Below, piece by piece: positions 28,927 to 38,400 of a stretch of DNA of 64,000 nucleotides. Location of the stretch: contig JADJYM010000004.1 in NCBI GenBank assembly GCA_016719755.1, forward strand, positions 412,686 through 476,685, written 5' to 3'. How positions within the stretch are numbered: the stretch's first letter is position 1; the number at the start of each line of letters is the position of its first letter. The position numbers were made by a program, and so were the translations under genes. This DNA is from Novosphingobium sp. (GTDB taxonomy: Bacteria; Pseudomonadota; Alphaproteobacteria; Sphingomonadales; Sphingomonadaceae). Below the pieces are notes generated by a model. The model did no database searches and was not told the origin of the DNA. It worked only from the letters and a program-made list of their open reading frames with translations.

Positions 28927-30188
28927 TCACCAATGAAAAGCAGTACAGGTCCACCAAGCTTTCGATCGAGAAGCTCGCGGGCGCCGTTACCGCGCTCGAA
29001 GCCCCAGCCGGCGATTTCCCGGAAGTGTTCGCCAAGGCGCAGAGTTCGGCGCTCCGCAGCCAGATCGACGAACTCGAGGAGGAAGTGCAGTTCTACGAGG
29101 ACTTGCGCGCGGGCAAGATATCGGAGTTCTCGGCCGAAAGTCTTCACGACTTGCCCGATATCCTCATCCAGGCGCGGATCGCGCGCGGCATGAGCCAGAA
29201 GGACCTGGGTGATTTCCTGGGTGTCGCGGAGCAGCAGATCCAGCGCTACGAGTCCGACCGCTATCGTATGGCGAGCCTGGACCGCCTGACCGAAGTGGCC
29301 GATGCTCTGAACGTGCGCATTGTCGAACGTGCCCAACTCGTCGGAAGCTCCAAGCTCGATAGTGTCGACCCGTCGGTCTGGCAGACCTTCCCGCTCGCCG
29401 AAATGTTCAAGCGCGGATGGTTCGAGGACTTCTCGGGCACGCTCTCGCAGGCGAAGAAGGCTGCTGGCGATCTGATCCCGGCATTCCTGCATGGTGCCCA
29501 TTCGCAGTTTCAGCCGATGGCTCTTCACCGCAAGTCGGTTCGATCGAGCGGACAGGTGCATGAGGCGGCTATCGCCGCATGGGAAGCCCGCGTTCGGACG
29601 CTTGCCGATCGCAATCCCCCGGAGCAAGCGTTCGATCGAGATCGTCTCACTGCGCGCTGGGTGCGGGGTCTGGTTTCGCTCAGCCTCGAGGATCGGGGCC
29701 CACGGCTAGCGGTCGATTACCTGCGCGATGCTGGCATATCGCTGGTGATAGAGCGCCACTTGCCAGGCACGTTGCTTGACGGTGCTGCGCTGGCGTCGGC
29801 CGACCACCATGCAATTGTCGCGATGACGCTTCGCCATGACCGGCTCGACAACTTCTGGTTCACACTCCTCCACGAGATTGGGCACCTGAAGCTGCACATC
29901 CGGTTGGGTGAGTACGCTGCGATCTTTGACGACAACGATTCACCGGCGACCGAGAAGGTCGAGCACGACGCTGACTATTTTGCTCAGGAAGCACTGATCC
30001 CGGAGGCGAACTGGAACCTTGCCGTGTCGCGCTTCACCCGGAACGAGAAGGCAGTGCTGTCCGATGCTAAGCGCTTTGGCGTTGTGCCAGCGGTAATCGC
30101 AGGTCGGATCCGGCGAGATGCGAATGATTACACCCTGTTTCGCACGCTCGTTGGCAATGGCGAAGTTCGCCGCCAGTTCGATTTTTGA
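28923..30188 (+). CDS. XRE-family HTH plus ImmA/IrrE metallopeptidase domain protein
   Basis: 421 aa. An N-terminal helical region (~1-75, with IDELEEEVQFYEDLRAGKI) precedes a lambda-type HTH (ILIQARIARGMSQKDLGDFL, GVAEQQIQRYESDRYRMASL). A C-terminal zinc-peptidase domain carries FTLLHEIGHLKLH, the H-E-x-x-H site, and EHDADYFAQEALIP, the downstream acidic ligand. ImmA/IrrE proteases cut repressors or antitoxins on a stress or phage signal; joined to an HTH in one chain they can sense, bind and cleave. The gene overlaps DUF6932 by four bases and precedes the Beta-family gene by 11 bp. Confidence 0.85.
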   Translation: MITNEKQYRSTKLSIEKLAGAVTALEAPAGDFPEVFAKAQSSALRSQIDELEEEVQFYEDLRAGKISEFSAESLHDLPDILIQARIARGMSQKDLGDFLGVAEQQIQRYESDRYRMASLDRLTEVADALNVRIVERAQLVGSSKLDSVDPSVWQTFPLAEMFKRGWFEDFSGTLSQAKKAAGDLIPAFLHGAHSQFQPMALHRKSVRSSGQVHEAAIAAWEARVRTLADRNPPEQAFDRDRLTARWVRGLVSLSLEDRGPRLAVDYLRDAGISLVIERHLPGTLLDGAALASADHHAIVAMTLRHDRLDNFWFTLLHEIGHLKLHIRLGEYAAIFDDNDSPATEKVEHDADYFAQEALIPEANWNLAVSRFTRNEKAVLSDAKRFGVVPAVIAGRIRRDANDYTLFRTLVGNGEVRRQFDF

Positions 30189-30199
30189 GAGGCGACGAC

Positions 30200-31285
30200 A
30201 TGCCTATCACACACACCGACTATGTTCCGATCCTCAAATGGCGGCAGGGCGAATACCAGGCGCTCTTGCGCCTTCCGGACGCCGTAAAAGACAGGACTGT
30301 TCCTCTTATCGAGATCACACCCCCCGATTTCGATTTCGAGACCTGGACTCCTTCGAAGTCGATCGACGATCACCTCGCAAAGTTTGCCGCTCGCTTTCGC
30401 GCAAAATGGGGAACGCGCCTTGCATTGCTCGACTGCGGACTGCTCGATCCGGCTGAGGTGATGCAGGACGGGAAGCATCCAATGCAATACTTGTGCGAAG
30501 AGGCATTCGCGCAGGGAGCAACGCTTGTCCCGGTCATCAGACTCGACAGCAACACAGCCTATCGTTCGGCTGTGAAAACTGCGAACTCGATGATGCAGAC
30601 CGGGATGGTGCTGCGTTTCTCGTTAAACGAAGCCATGGATCCTGCCTTTGACGCCAGTGTTGGTGCCTTGCTGCAGCAGCTCGGTGTCACCATCTCAGAC
30701 TGCGACGTTGTTTTGGATCTAGAAGCCCCGAGCTGGGATCCGCTGGACGTGCTGGTCAACATCGTAGCCGCTGCGATCCAGGCATCGAATGCCATGGCGA
30801 ACGCGCGCAGCCTAACGCTCGCGGGTACATCATTTCCGGCTTCGATGGCTGAGGTCACGGGCCCCTTACAGTTTTGGCCTCGGCGGGAATGGACGTTTTT
30901 CCGTGCACTTTTGGCCGCTCTGGGCGAGACAGTCCGCAAGCCGACGTTTGCTGACTATGCCATTGCCGCCAATGGGTACTCACAGATGGACATGAGGAAA
31001 GTGAAACCATCGGCGACGATCCGCTACGCCTGCGATGATGGCTGGATAATTGCCAAGGGTGTCAATGTGCGAGACAACGGGTTCGGGCAGTATCGGGGCT
31101 GTAGCGGCACAGTCACTGGCTCAGCCCATTTTCTGGGCTCGGGTTTCTCGCCCGGCAGCGACTATATCGAGCAATGCCGAGACGGGATTGCCAGCACCGG
31201 GAGCCTGTCCACATGGCGGTGGGTCGGCTCGAACCATCACATCACAAAAGTGGTGGCCGATCTCGCCATGTTGTTCGGGCCTTAA
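30200..31285 (+). CDS. Beta-family protein (T4 Beta protein/sce7725-like)
   Basis: 361 aa beginning MPITHTDYVPILKWRQGEYQ, with VPLIEITPPDFDFETWTP, TLVPVIRLDSNTAYRSAV and DCDVVLDLEAPSWDPLDVL, and a C-terminal YSQMDMRKVKPSATIRYACD. This is the Beta-protein family layout, thought to be a TIM-barrel-like fold with an acidic strand pattern. The family is named after a T4 phage protein and is usually found in accessory genomes; no enzyme activity is proven. AGAGG lies before the ATG. It converges with an sce7726 gene, overlapping it by ~44 bp; Beta/sce7725-type and sce7726 genes recur together, so they are probably partners. Confidence 0.75.
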   Translation: MPITHTDYVPILKWRQGEYQALLRLPDAVKDRTVPLIEITPPDFDFETWTPSKSIDDHLAKFAARFRAKWGTRLALLDCGLLDPAEVMQDGKHPMQYLCEEAFAQGATLVPVIRLDSNTAYRSAVKTANSMMQTGMVLRFSLNEAMDPAFDASVGALLQQLGVTISDCDVVLDLEAPSWDPLDVLVNIVAAAIQASNAMANARSLTLAGTSFPASMAEVTGPLQFWPRREWTFFRALLAALGETVRKPTFADYAIAANGYSQMDMRKVKPSATIRYACDDGWIIAKGVNVRDNGFGQYRGCSGTVTGSAHFLGSGFSPGSDYIEQCRDGIASTGSLSTWRWVGSNHHITKVVADLAMLFGP

Positions 31286-31838
31286 GTGTCTGACGTACTG
31301 TCTGCGCCAAACGGCGCAACGGCAGCCGATCCACCAGCAACTTGTATAGCGTTGCCCGCGGAGCCCTGAGTTCCCGCTCCGATACCCCAAGACCCCTCAA
31401 GATCACCTGCGCCTCGGGACGCCATAACAGACGGGCGAGGACAAGTGGATCGATGCCTTTGTTTGCTCGTTCCGGTCGAATGCGGCGGAACCGGACACCT
31501 TGGGTTGAGCCACGCTCCGCAACCATTACACCCCACCAGTCAGGCACCATCGCCATTGCCGGTTCGAGATGCTTCGGTGCCACGATCAGCAAGGCCTTGT
31601 CGACGACCTCCCCGTAAGCCGCTACCTGCCGAGGCAGGCGCTCTAGGGTATCGGCTTCAGCCTTGATTTCGACGCCACGAATATGGCCGTTGATCACCGC
31701 AATATCGATGCGGCAGCTGCCGTGATCGAGGCCGAGTTCGTCGATTACGAGGGTATCGGGACAAGCTTGGGCGTGCGTGAGCAACCGCCGGTAAGCGGCT
31801 TGCCTGACATCACTGTCCCGAAGCGGTCTCGAAGCCAT
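31242..31838 (-). CDS. sce7726 family protein
   Basis: ~198-aa protein MASRPLRDSDVRQAAYRRLL with the family core VIDELGLDHGSCRIDIAVIN followed by GHIRGVEIKAEADTLERLPR, then VPDWWGVMVAER and LLWRPEAQVILR. The D...E-x-K spacing (DIAVIN ... EIKAE) is the layout of PD-(D/E)XK nucleases, so DNA cleavage is a reasonable inference. The ATG at 31838 was taken; a TTG twelve codons upstream is the alternative. Its 3' end overlaps the Beta-family gene tail to tail. An accessory, likely defence-related protein. Confidence 0.75.
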   Translation of the reverse strand: MASRPLRDSDVRQAAYRRLLTHAQACPDTLVIDELGLDHGSCRIDIAVINGHIRGVEIKAEADTLERLPRQVAAYGEVVDKALLIVAPKHLEPAMAMVPDWWGVMVAERGSTQGVRFRRIRPERANKGIDPLVLARLLWRPEAQVILRGLGVSERELRAPRATLYKLLVDRLPLRRLAQTVRQTLKARTTWRDRPPLL

Positions 31839-31908
31839 ATCGAATCGATAGCCGTGGTTATGGCTGGGTGGCAACGACCAATTGAACGCTGCGCCCCGCC
31901 TGCAATGA

Positions 31909-32526
31909 CTATCCGTCGAGGCGTTCTCGCTCTTGAATCAGCCAATCAAAGGTTTCTTCGGCATTCCAGCCGGGAAGACTTCCCGATTGCGTCAAGTCCG
32001 TGATCGCGTGCTGCCTGGCGAGAGCCAGAGGCATTCCTCGACCATCGGCGTGTTGTGACTGGCGTAATGACGCTTCGATTGCGTGGCTGCAGTGAGCCCA
32101 AAAGTCGTCAGCGGCGCTCGACCATGATCTGCTCCTCTCAATCGCGTCCCGCAATTGCGGATCCCCGACATCATGGCGGCAATTCGGCCTGGCTACTACA
32201 ACCAGCGATCGGACGGCGTCCGGGGACATGCAGTTCTCGCCCCCACGGCCATCGCCTCGGAGCTTGCCGGCATCGGTCAGGACAAGCCTGCAGTCCTGGC
32301 AGATTGTGATCTTGGAGTATGACCTGAAGATCGGGCTTTCAGCCCTGTAGGTCGAGCGAAACGCCAAGGCGCGCTCATCCATCTCCTCCTGGTAGTCGCA
32401 GATCTCGTGAATGTGCCCGGTCCATTTCCCCTTCCCGGAGATGCGCACGATCTCTTGTTTCGAGCGCGAGCAGCAGGCGCAGCGCCAGTCCGCATCCGCC
32501 TTGCTCCATGGTCCCGGCTTTTGCAT
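31909..32526 (-). CDS. Cys-pair (putative zinc/HNH-like) protein, unknown function
   Basis: 205 aa. The N-terminal half carries WRCACCSRSKQEIVRISGKG, an H-x-H-x2-C (HIHEICD) and ITICQDCRLVLTD: two C-x2-C pairs around a His-rich stretch, as in HNH/McrA-type or zinc-ribbon nucleases. The usual HHDH of such HNH proteins is altered to HIHEI, so catalysis is doubtful. The C-terminal half is helical with no recognised domain. It lies 70 bp upstream of sce7726 on the same strand and may share its transcript. Unrecognised as a named family. Confidence 0.55.
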   Translation of the reverse strand: MQKPGPWSKADADWRCACCSRSKQEIVRISGKGKWTGHIHEICDYQEEMDERALAFRSTYRAESPIFRSYSKITICQDCRLVLTDAGKLRGDGRGGENCMSPDAVRSLVVVARPNCRHDVGDPQLRDAIERSRSWSSAADDFWAHCSHAIEASLRQSQHADGRGMPLALARQHAITDLTQSGSLPGWNAEETFDWLIQERERLDG

Positions 32527-32763
32527 GGCGCGATCATAGTCAGCGAATTCCTGCGGGGTCGGGGTCCGAGCACGCGGTGTGGCAACCTTTTTCCGTGCTG
32601 TGTCAACACCGGGATAAAAACGGGCCAGTCACCGGTTTAAAATGGGGCCAGTTGGCTTGAACAAAAAGCCTCATGGTTGAGGCTGGACAGCATCGGCAGC
32701 GGGGAAGCGGCTGGAGCGGAGCGGAAGCCGATTTCCCGCTGCCGATGGCCGCCTTTTGTCAGG

Positions 32764-33579
32764 TCATTTGACCTCCTCCTTGTCCTTCTGGCGCTTGCGG
32801 CTGCTGGCGAGGCGGAAGCTGTCGCCATTCATTTCGAGAATGTGGACGTGGTGGGTCAGCCGGTCGAGTAAGGCACCGGTCAGGCGCTCGGATCCGAACA
32901 CTGATGTCCACTCATCGAAGGGCAGATTGCTGGTAATCAGCGTGCTGCCGCGTTCATACCGCTGGCTGAGCACTTCAAACAGCAACTCACCGCCCACCGC
33001 GGTGAAGGGCACATAGCCCAGCTCATCAAGAATCAGCAGCTTCACCGAGGCCAGATGCTTTTGCAGGCTGCGTAGTCGTCGTTCGTCGCGGGCCTCAATC
33101 AGATCATGGACCAACGCCGCCGCTGTGGTGAAGGCCACGCTGTGCCCCTTCTGGCAAGCGGCCAGTCCCAGCGCGAGGGCAGTATGGGTCTTGCCGGTGC
33201 CACTGGGACCCAGTGCGATGACATTGCGCCGCCGCTCGATCCATTCCCCGCGCGCCAGTTCCAGCACCAGTGCTTTGTTCAGTGATGGCTGGGCTGCAAA
33301 ATCGAAGGTGTCAAAGCTCTTGGTATGCGGGAACCTGGCCATGCGGATGCGGCGCTCGACCATCCGGCGTTCGCGGTCGATCCGCTCCAGTTCGCACAGG
33401 CGCAGCAGATAACGCGGGTAATCCGCCCGATCCTGCGCGGCCTCGAAGGCCACTTTCTCATACTCGCGCACGAAGGTGGGCAGTTTGAGCGCCTTGAGGT
33501 GATTGGCCAGCAGCACGGCGGGCGGCACGCTGGTGGGTTCGGCCTCGATGGCTGGCAACGGCATCATGGGATCGCTCAT
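32764..33579 (-). CDS. istB: IS21-family helper ATPase IstB
   Basis: 271-aa AAA+ protein related to DnaC/DnaA. Walker A ALGPSGTGKTHTALALGLA, Walker B LLILDELGYVPF and sensor-type STLITSNLPFDEW are intact. IstB assembles on target DNA and stimulates the IstA transposase. The last four bases of istA overlap its ATG, as usual in IS21. The C-terminus (RLTHHVHILEMNGDSFRL) is the standard family ending plus a Lys-rich tail. It looks functional. Confidence 0.93.
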   Translation of the reverse strand: MSDPMMPLPAIEAEPTSVPPAVLLANHLKALKLPTFVREYEKVAFEAAQDRADYPRYLLRLCELERIDRERRMVERRIRMARFPHTKSFDTFDFAAQPSLNKALVLELARGEWIERRRNVIALGPSGTGKTHTALALGLAACQKGHSVAFTTAAALVHDLIEARDERRLRSLQKHLASVKLLILDELGYVPFTAVGGELLFEVLSQRYERGSTLITSNLPFDEWTSVFGSERLTGALLDRLTHHVHILEMNGDSFRLASSRKRQKDKEEVK

Positions 33580-35097
33580 GCTGCCACTCCCGTCGCCGGG
33601 GTGCCGGACTGCGACAGCAGGCCCATGTAGCTGCGCGGGTCAGTGCGCCCGACATTGGCGCGCGGCAGATGCGGGTAAAACTGCAGATCGAGGCGCGGCA
33701 CGCGCTGTTCGAGCCGGGCCAGTGCGATCATCTTGACCGCATCAAAGCTGATCGCCCCCATCTCCAGCGCGCGGGCCACCGCCCATTCCACCAAGGATTG
33801 TTCGAAGCGTTCGCATAGCCGCAGCACCTGGATAAACTCGCGCCGCCCCTCTTTGCCGCTGCGAGCCTCCATCAAACGGCGGATGCGATGCATCGGTTCA
33901 GCCAGCACCCAGCCATCAAGCGGCGCGGCCTGATCAAGGGCGCGCGGCTTTTGCTCCAACAGCGCCAGATAATGCAGCGGGTTGGCAATGAAGTCCTCAC
34001 GCTCATAGCTGCGTGGGTGCACCGCGATCTGCTGCCCGCCGCAAATGATCGCAACCCGGTCGACATAGGCTTTGATCACCACCTCCTGGTGGGCATAGGC
34101 CGTTGGCACCGAATAATCATTGGTGCGATAGCGCACCAGCGCCATCGATGAGGCCCGCCCCGTCACCATATGGCAGGGATCGAACTGCACCGCAGGCAGC
34201 GGCATGAAGGCCGCCAGATCGGCCTCCAGTCTTTCTCCGATGCTGCGCTCATGCCCACGTAAGATGGCCTGCCGACGCTCCATGCATTGTTCGAGAAAGC
34301 GCGCGTTCAGCGCATCAAAGCTGGGCGCTTCCGGCCTTGGCACCATGAAATGGCGCCGGGAATAGCCGACCAGCCCCTCAACCTTGCCTTTATCATTGCC
34401 CTTGCCGGGGCGGCCGAACTTGTCCGCAAACAGGTAATGGCTTTGCAGCGTGGCGAACATCCGGCTGCGCTCGCGCGTCCCATCTCCCAGGATCTGCGCC
34501 ACCGCCAGCTTGGTGTTATCATACAGGATCGACTGCGGGACGCCGCCAAAGAAGGCAAAGGCGGCCACATGCCCCTTCACAAAAGGCCTCGGCCACCTCA
34601 GCAGGATAGGCCTTGATGAACGGCGCATCGCTGTGCGGCAGATCCATGCAGAAATAGTGGAACCGCACCAGCTTGCCGCCGATGATCCCGTCCGCCTCGC
34701 CAAAATCCACCTGTGCGTGCCCCGGCTTGTGGCTCAGCGGTATGAACACCTCGCGGCTGCGTAGCTTGGCCCCCGCCACATAATCGCGGACAATGGTGAT
34801 GCCGCCGGTGAAACCATGCTCATCGCGCAAACGCTCGAAAATGCGGGCTGCCGTATGCCGCTGCTTGCTGTGGACCTTGCGGTCATCCACCAGGATCTGA
34901 TCGATAATGTCGGTAAACTCAGCCAGCTTGCGGCTGTAGGTTTGCCCGCTCCGGCCATGCGCCGTCGGCTCCGGAAAGCACAACATCTTGTCAACGGTCT
35001 TGCGGTTGATCCCAAAATACCGCGCAGCAGCGCGACGGCTCATCCCGTCAATCAGCACGGCGCGGCGGACCTTCTGGTAAAGCTCCACTCTCTTCAT
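33576..35097 (-). pseudogene. istA: IS21-family transposase IstA, one-base frameshift
   Basis: Starts MKRVELYQKVRRAVLIDGMS with an HTH (SRRAAARYFGINRKTVDKML), then the DDE core: QVDFGEADG, VPQSILYDNTKLAVA and GNDKGKVEGLVGYSRRHFMV. Codons read ...AEVAEAF then shift at the A4 run 34581-34584 (plus strand); with three bases the frame joins FVKGHVAAFAFFGG. IS21 istA is not normally frameshifted, so this is either a disabling mutation or a sequence error. Corrected length is ~506 aa. Confidence 0.88.
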
Positions 35098-35197
35098 CCT
35101 CCACCCCCGCCCAAAAGCAGAGGTCTAGCAGGACTGGCCCATTTTTAGTCCGGTGCTACCGGCCGATCCGTGGCCCCTTTTATTCCCGGTGTTCTCA

Positions 35198-35506
35198 ATG
35201 CTGCGGCTGCGCCCAAACAATGATCGAACTGGTTAGCCAATTGACTGTATGGGCAGGCTCGCGCGCGCGCTTCGACGATGGCTGCCGTCCTGCAGCGCTT
35301 CGTCGTAGCTACAGCACTTCTTCCACTAGGAGCGTGTAGTCATCAGCCGTCAGCGTTTTGACTGCGCCCCAGTTTGCAATATCGGCAAGTGCGTCTAAAG
35401 CCGGGTACCCCAAGGTCACCCTATGAGGACAGTTCTTAATGCCACGCCTCACTCGGCAAGGCGGCTGTCACCGCTTGCGTACGATTCTATGCAATAGTTA
35501 CGTATT
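35198..35506. other. 309-bp gap between IS21 and GST gene, with possible gene remnant
   Basis: No complete gene. On the minus strand a frame ending at TAG 35309-35311 reads GYPALDALADIANWGAVKTL then TADDYTLLVEEVL, which looks like a genuine protein C-terminus but has no start or upstream part (a stop lies ~52 codons earlier). It is probably the tail of a gene cut off by rearrangement near the IS; I do not recognise the family. Confidence 0.3.
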
Positions 35507-36187
35507 TCAGTTCTTTCCGAACATGTTATTCCAGGCCTCGGTGCCCGGCTTCGCTTCCCATTGTTTGCTGCCGGATAACGTATCTATGCCCGCCCGAACC
35601 CCCGGACGGTCTTTGATCGCTTGGTACCACCGATCAATGTTGGGGTACTCCGACAAGTTGCGCCGATGCAACTTTCGTGTACGAACCCAGGGGAATGCGC
35701 TGATGTCAGCGATAGAATAGTCGCCGGCGAGGTATTCAGATTCGCCAAGGCGCTTCTCGAGAATGTTGTATATTCGACCAACTTCCCGATCATAACGTTC
35801 GATCGCGTAGTCAATCTTCTCAGTCGCATACACCATGAAGTGGTGCGCTTGCCCCAGCATTGGACCCATCGTCGTATTCTGAAAGACAAGCCACTTCAGC
35901 GTATCGTAGCGCTTTTCAGGATCCTGAGGGAGGAATCTACCGGACTTTTCCGCGAGATAGATCAGAACGACTGCGGATTCAAAAACTGCATAGGGCTTGT
36001 TGTGCGGGCCATCGTGATCCACGATGGCCGGCACTTTGTTGTTTGGATTGATCTTCAGAAATTCCGGATGAAACTGCTCGCCTGCCGTTATATCAACCGG
36101 AATCACACGATAATCCAAGCCCGACTCTGCCAGCATTATGGCTGCTTTGTATCCGTTTGGGGTCGGCCAGAAGTATAGATCAATCAT
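35507..36187 (-). CDS. Glutathione S-transferase, Nu/YfcG-like
   Basis: 226 aa. The thioredoxin-fold N-domain begins MIDLYFWPTPNGYKAAIMLA; the T-P-N-G motif, in place of a catalytic Tyr/Ser, and NKVPAIVDH...AVFESAVVLIYLAEK (glutathione-binding VP and ES) mark the Ure2p/YfcG (Nu) class, which acts as a disulfide-bond oxidoreductase. The C-domain has YLAGDYSIADISAFPWVR. It is the last gene of the catabolic cluster, 12 bp after the FAD-oxidase, so it may open an ether or handle a reactive product. Confidence 0.88.
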   Translation of the reverse strand: MIDLYFWPTPNGYKAAIMLAESGLDYRVIPVDITAGEQFHPEFLKINPNNKVPAIVDHDGPHNKPYAVFESAVVLIYLAEKSGRFLPQDPEKRYDTLKWLVFQNTTMGPMLGQAHHFMVYATEKIDYAIERYDREVGRIYNILEKRLGESEYLAGDYSIADISAFPWVRTRKLHRRNLSEYPNIDRWYQAIKDRPGVRAGIDTLSGSKQWEAKPGTEAWNNMFGKN

Positions 36188-36199
36188 CGCTGAAGAACC

Positions 36200-37855
36200 C
36201 TATCCAACGATCTTAAGCCCTGCCGGCTTGTCAACGAACAGCCCAGGGTTCAACATCCAGTTCGGGTCCAGCTCGGTCTTGGCGGCTGCTAGCACACGGC
36301 GGAACAGCGGATCGACTTCCTTGTCGTACCAGGGACGGAACGATTTGCCGACAGCATGATGGTGCGTGATGGTTGCGCCGAGCTCGATTAGCGCGTCCGA
36401 CGCAACGTCGTGGAGCATCTCTCAGGCTTCAAGGCTGTTGGCATGCGTCGAAGGAGCCATGATCGAATAGTAAGGAGCCGGGCCGTCCGGATACAGGAAG
36501 GAGAATCTGCGGCAGACGATGCCGCCGCTACCAAGATTTTCTTCCTGGGCCTTCCGCATGCGACGCACGATCTCGGTATCGACTTCTTCGAACCGATCCC
36601 AAGTGTAGGCAGTTTCGAACGTGAAGCTGACGATTCCCATCGCCGCACGCGTATGCATAAACCGAGGCAGATATCTGAACTGGTTCCGCCAGTTACCCTG
36701 CGGCCCGCTACGGCTCGTCTCCAACGCGTTGTCCGCAGTTCCCGCCTTTTGCGTCACGACGCCACCGAAGTCTCTGCAGATTTCGAGACTACGCTCCAGC
36801 CACGGATCTACTGGATGGTCGGCGGATTCGAAGCCGAGCAACAAAACTGACTCGGTGCCGTCTCCAGCGCCGTAGAACATGGCGTCTTGCTCATCCAAAT
36901 AGCGACAGTTCGCCGGGAACAGTCCTGCTTGGGTGATCTGACGGATGGCCTTGGCACCCTGATAGAACGTCTTGAAAGAGATCGACGCATTCGCACGGAA
37001 TCTAACGCGCCCTTGTAGACGCATCCATGCTTCGGTGATGATGCCCAGCGAGCCTTCAGACCCGATGAACAGCCGATCTGGATTGGGTCCGGCGCCCGAG
37101 CCTGGCAACCGCCGGTTCTGGATCGTTCCCGCCGGAGTGACCACGCGCAGGCATTCCACCATTTCGTCAATATGCGTGAGATGGGTGGCATAGTGGCCGG
37201 ACGATCGGGTTGCGATCCAACCACCCAGCGATGAGAATTCCCACGATTGCGGGATGTGGCGCAGGGTGAGGTCATACGGCTTGAGTTGCTCTTCCAGTGC
37301 CGGACCGAGAATGCCAGCCTGGATCCGCGCGCAACGTGACACGGGATCGACTTCGAGGATCTTATTGATGTTGCCCAGGTCGACTACGACGACCCCGGGA
37401 AAGGCGTCGCGCTCGGGACCCCAGAAGCCACCGGTGACGCTCGATCCGCCGCCATACGGGATGCATGCGTAACCATTTTCCCCACACCAGTCGAAGATTG
37501 CGGCGATGTCTTCTTCGTCGCGCGGATAGGCCACGACGTCCGGTGCCTTCTTGAAATCGCGTCGGTATGTAAGGGTCATGTCCTTGAAACTCTTACCGTA
37601 CGTATGAGAAACTCTGTCCCACTTTTCCGAGGTGCAAAAGTCCTCTAGCGTTCGCGGGATCTGTATGCGCGACGAATACAGGTCAATCTCGTCCAGAGTC
37701 GGATCAGATAGAACTTTAATGTCCTTAATTCCGAGCCGCTGCTCCACGCGGACCCGCATGATGTTGATTTCTTCTTGAGATATTTCTTCACCTTCATATC
37801 CCCACGACCAGAATTTCCTTCTCGGGCCGTAGTAGCCACTCTTTTCCTTCGCCAC
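36200..37855 (-). pseudogene. FAD-linked oxidase (alkyl-DHAP synthase/VAO type) with in-frame TGA
   Basis: VAO-fold flavoprotein. FAD-binding: VAYPRDEEDIAAIFDWC, ACIPYGGGSSVTGGFWG, LRHIPQSWEFSSLGGWIATR and GSEGSLGIITEAWMRLQGRV. The C-terminal cap domain ends THHHAVGKSFRPWYDKEVDP and LDPNWMLNPGLF, as in AGPS-like enzymes. GTG start with AAGGAG before it. At 36422-36424 the frame has TGA immediately before GAG ATG CTC, in the place where a Trp (TGG) would fit; the conserved end continues in the same frame to 36200. Without that codon the protein is ~550 aa. True nonsense mutation or a base error; catalysis needs the lost end. Confidence 0.82.
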
Positions 37856-38254
37856 AGCGTTTCTCCTTAGTGATTTTCGATGTCAAATCTTCGATTTCAG
37901 GACCAAAAGCGCCGCCTTGGATGCGCGCGGCCCGAGAGACTCGGTCGACTTCGGCAATTTTATTGAGGCGCGAGATGTCAATGGCGACGATACCGCAATA
38001 GCGCGGGTCGTGAAGCGGCTCGACGCCGCCGGTGACGGTCGAACTGCCGCCGAATGGAATGGCAGCATAGGAATTGCCGTCGCACCAGTCGAGGAGCGCC
38101 GCAACGTCGGCTTCGCTGCCCGGATGAGCGACGATGTCTGGCGGGTTGCCATCCGATGGCACATCGCCTGGGTCTCGGCGGGCGTCGGGCCTTGATCCTC
38201 GTAGCTCCATGCCCACGAGTTTCGCCGGTGGCCAACGGCCTCTAACTGCCCCAT
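37794..38254 (-). pseudogene. Truncated paralogue of the FAD-linked oxidase
   Basis: Begins MGQLEAVGHRRNSWAWSYED, like the start of the neighbouring oxidase. It then lacks ~80 residues and changes frame, resuming at DIVAHPGSEADVAALLDWCD, AAIPFGGSSTVTGGVEPLHD and LNKIAEVDRVSRAARIQGGA. After FGPEIEDLTSK it breaks off and runs out of frame into the start of the next gene. It is the remains of a tandem duplication with an internal deletion and loss of the 3' two-thirds. A shared intergenic motif lies 60 bp upstream. Confidence 0.75.
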
Positions 38255-38313
38255 CGTACGTCCGCTTTCTTCGCTATTTTCGCGGCCTCTACGATGGTTG
38301 GTTCAGAGGGGTG

Positions 38314-38344
38314 TCGACAATGACCGTTTCGCTCATTCCTTGAC
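38314..38344. promoter_or_regulatory. Putative cluster operator, copy 1
   Basis: TCGACAATGACCG followed by TTTCGCTCATTCCTTGAC, in the gap between the transporter and the FAD-oxidase genes. A near copy (TCGACA, TGA, TCGCTCATTTCTTGAC) occurs in the acyl-CoA synthetase/araC gap at 41635-41664 in the same orientation. Binding by the AraC-type regulator is inferred. Confidence 0.5.
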
Positions 38345-38400
38345 AGTCGCGGCCAGCCTCAACGTGCTTGGCACGCGCCCCCGGGTCAAATCGTTGCGGT

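Larger units (their letters stand above)
32601..35197 (-). mobile_element. IS21-family insertion sequence (copy 1)
   Basis: Terminal repeats TGTCAACACCGGGA (left, from 32601) and, on the minus strand, TGAGAACACCGGGA (right, from 35197) bracket istA and istB. Further inside, both ends carry AAAA-GGGCCA. TGCTG flanks the left end (32596-32600) and occurs again one base past the right end (35199-35203), a possible target duplication. The right side holds no continuation of a gene interrupted on the left. About 2.6 kb. Confidence 0.85.

Noticed and set aside
34581-34584. Programmed frameshift in IS21 istA
   Set aside because: IS21 transposases are made from one frame; the A/T run is only four bases and has no stimulatory hairpin that I could see. 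Mutation or error is more likely.
36422-36424. TGA read as selenocysteine in the FAD-linked oxidase
   Set aside because: No selenocysteine is known in this family, and no bacterial SECIS-like hairpin was seen directly after the codon. A Trp-to-stop change is simpler.
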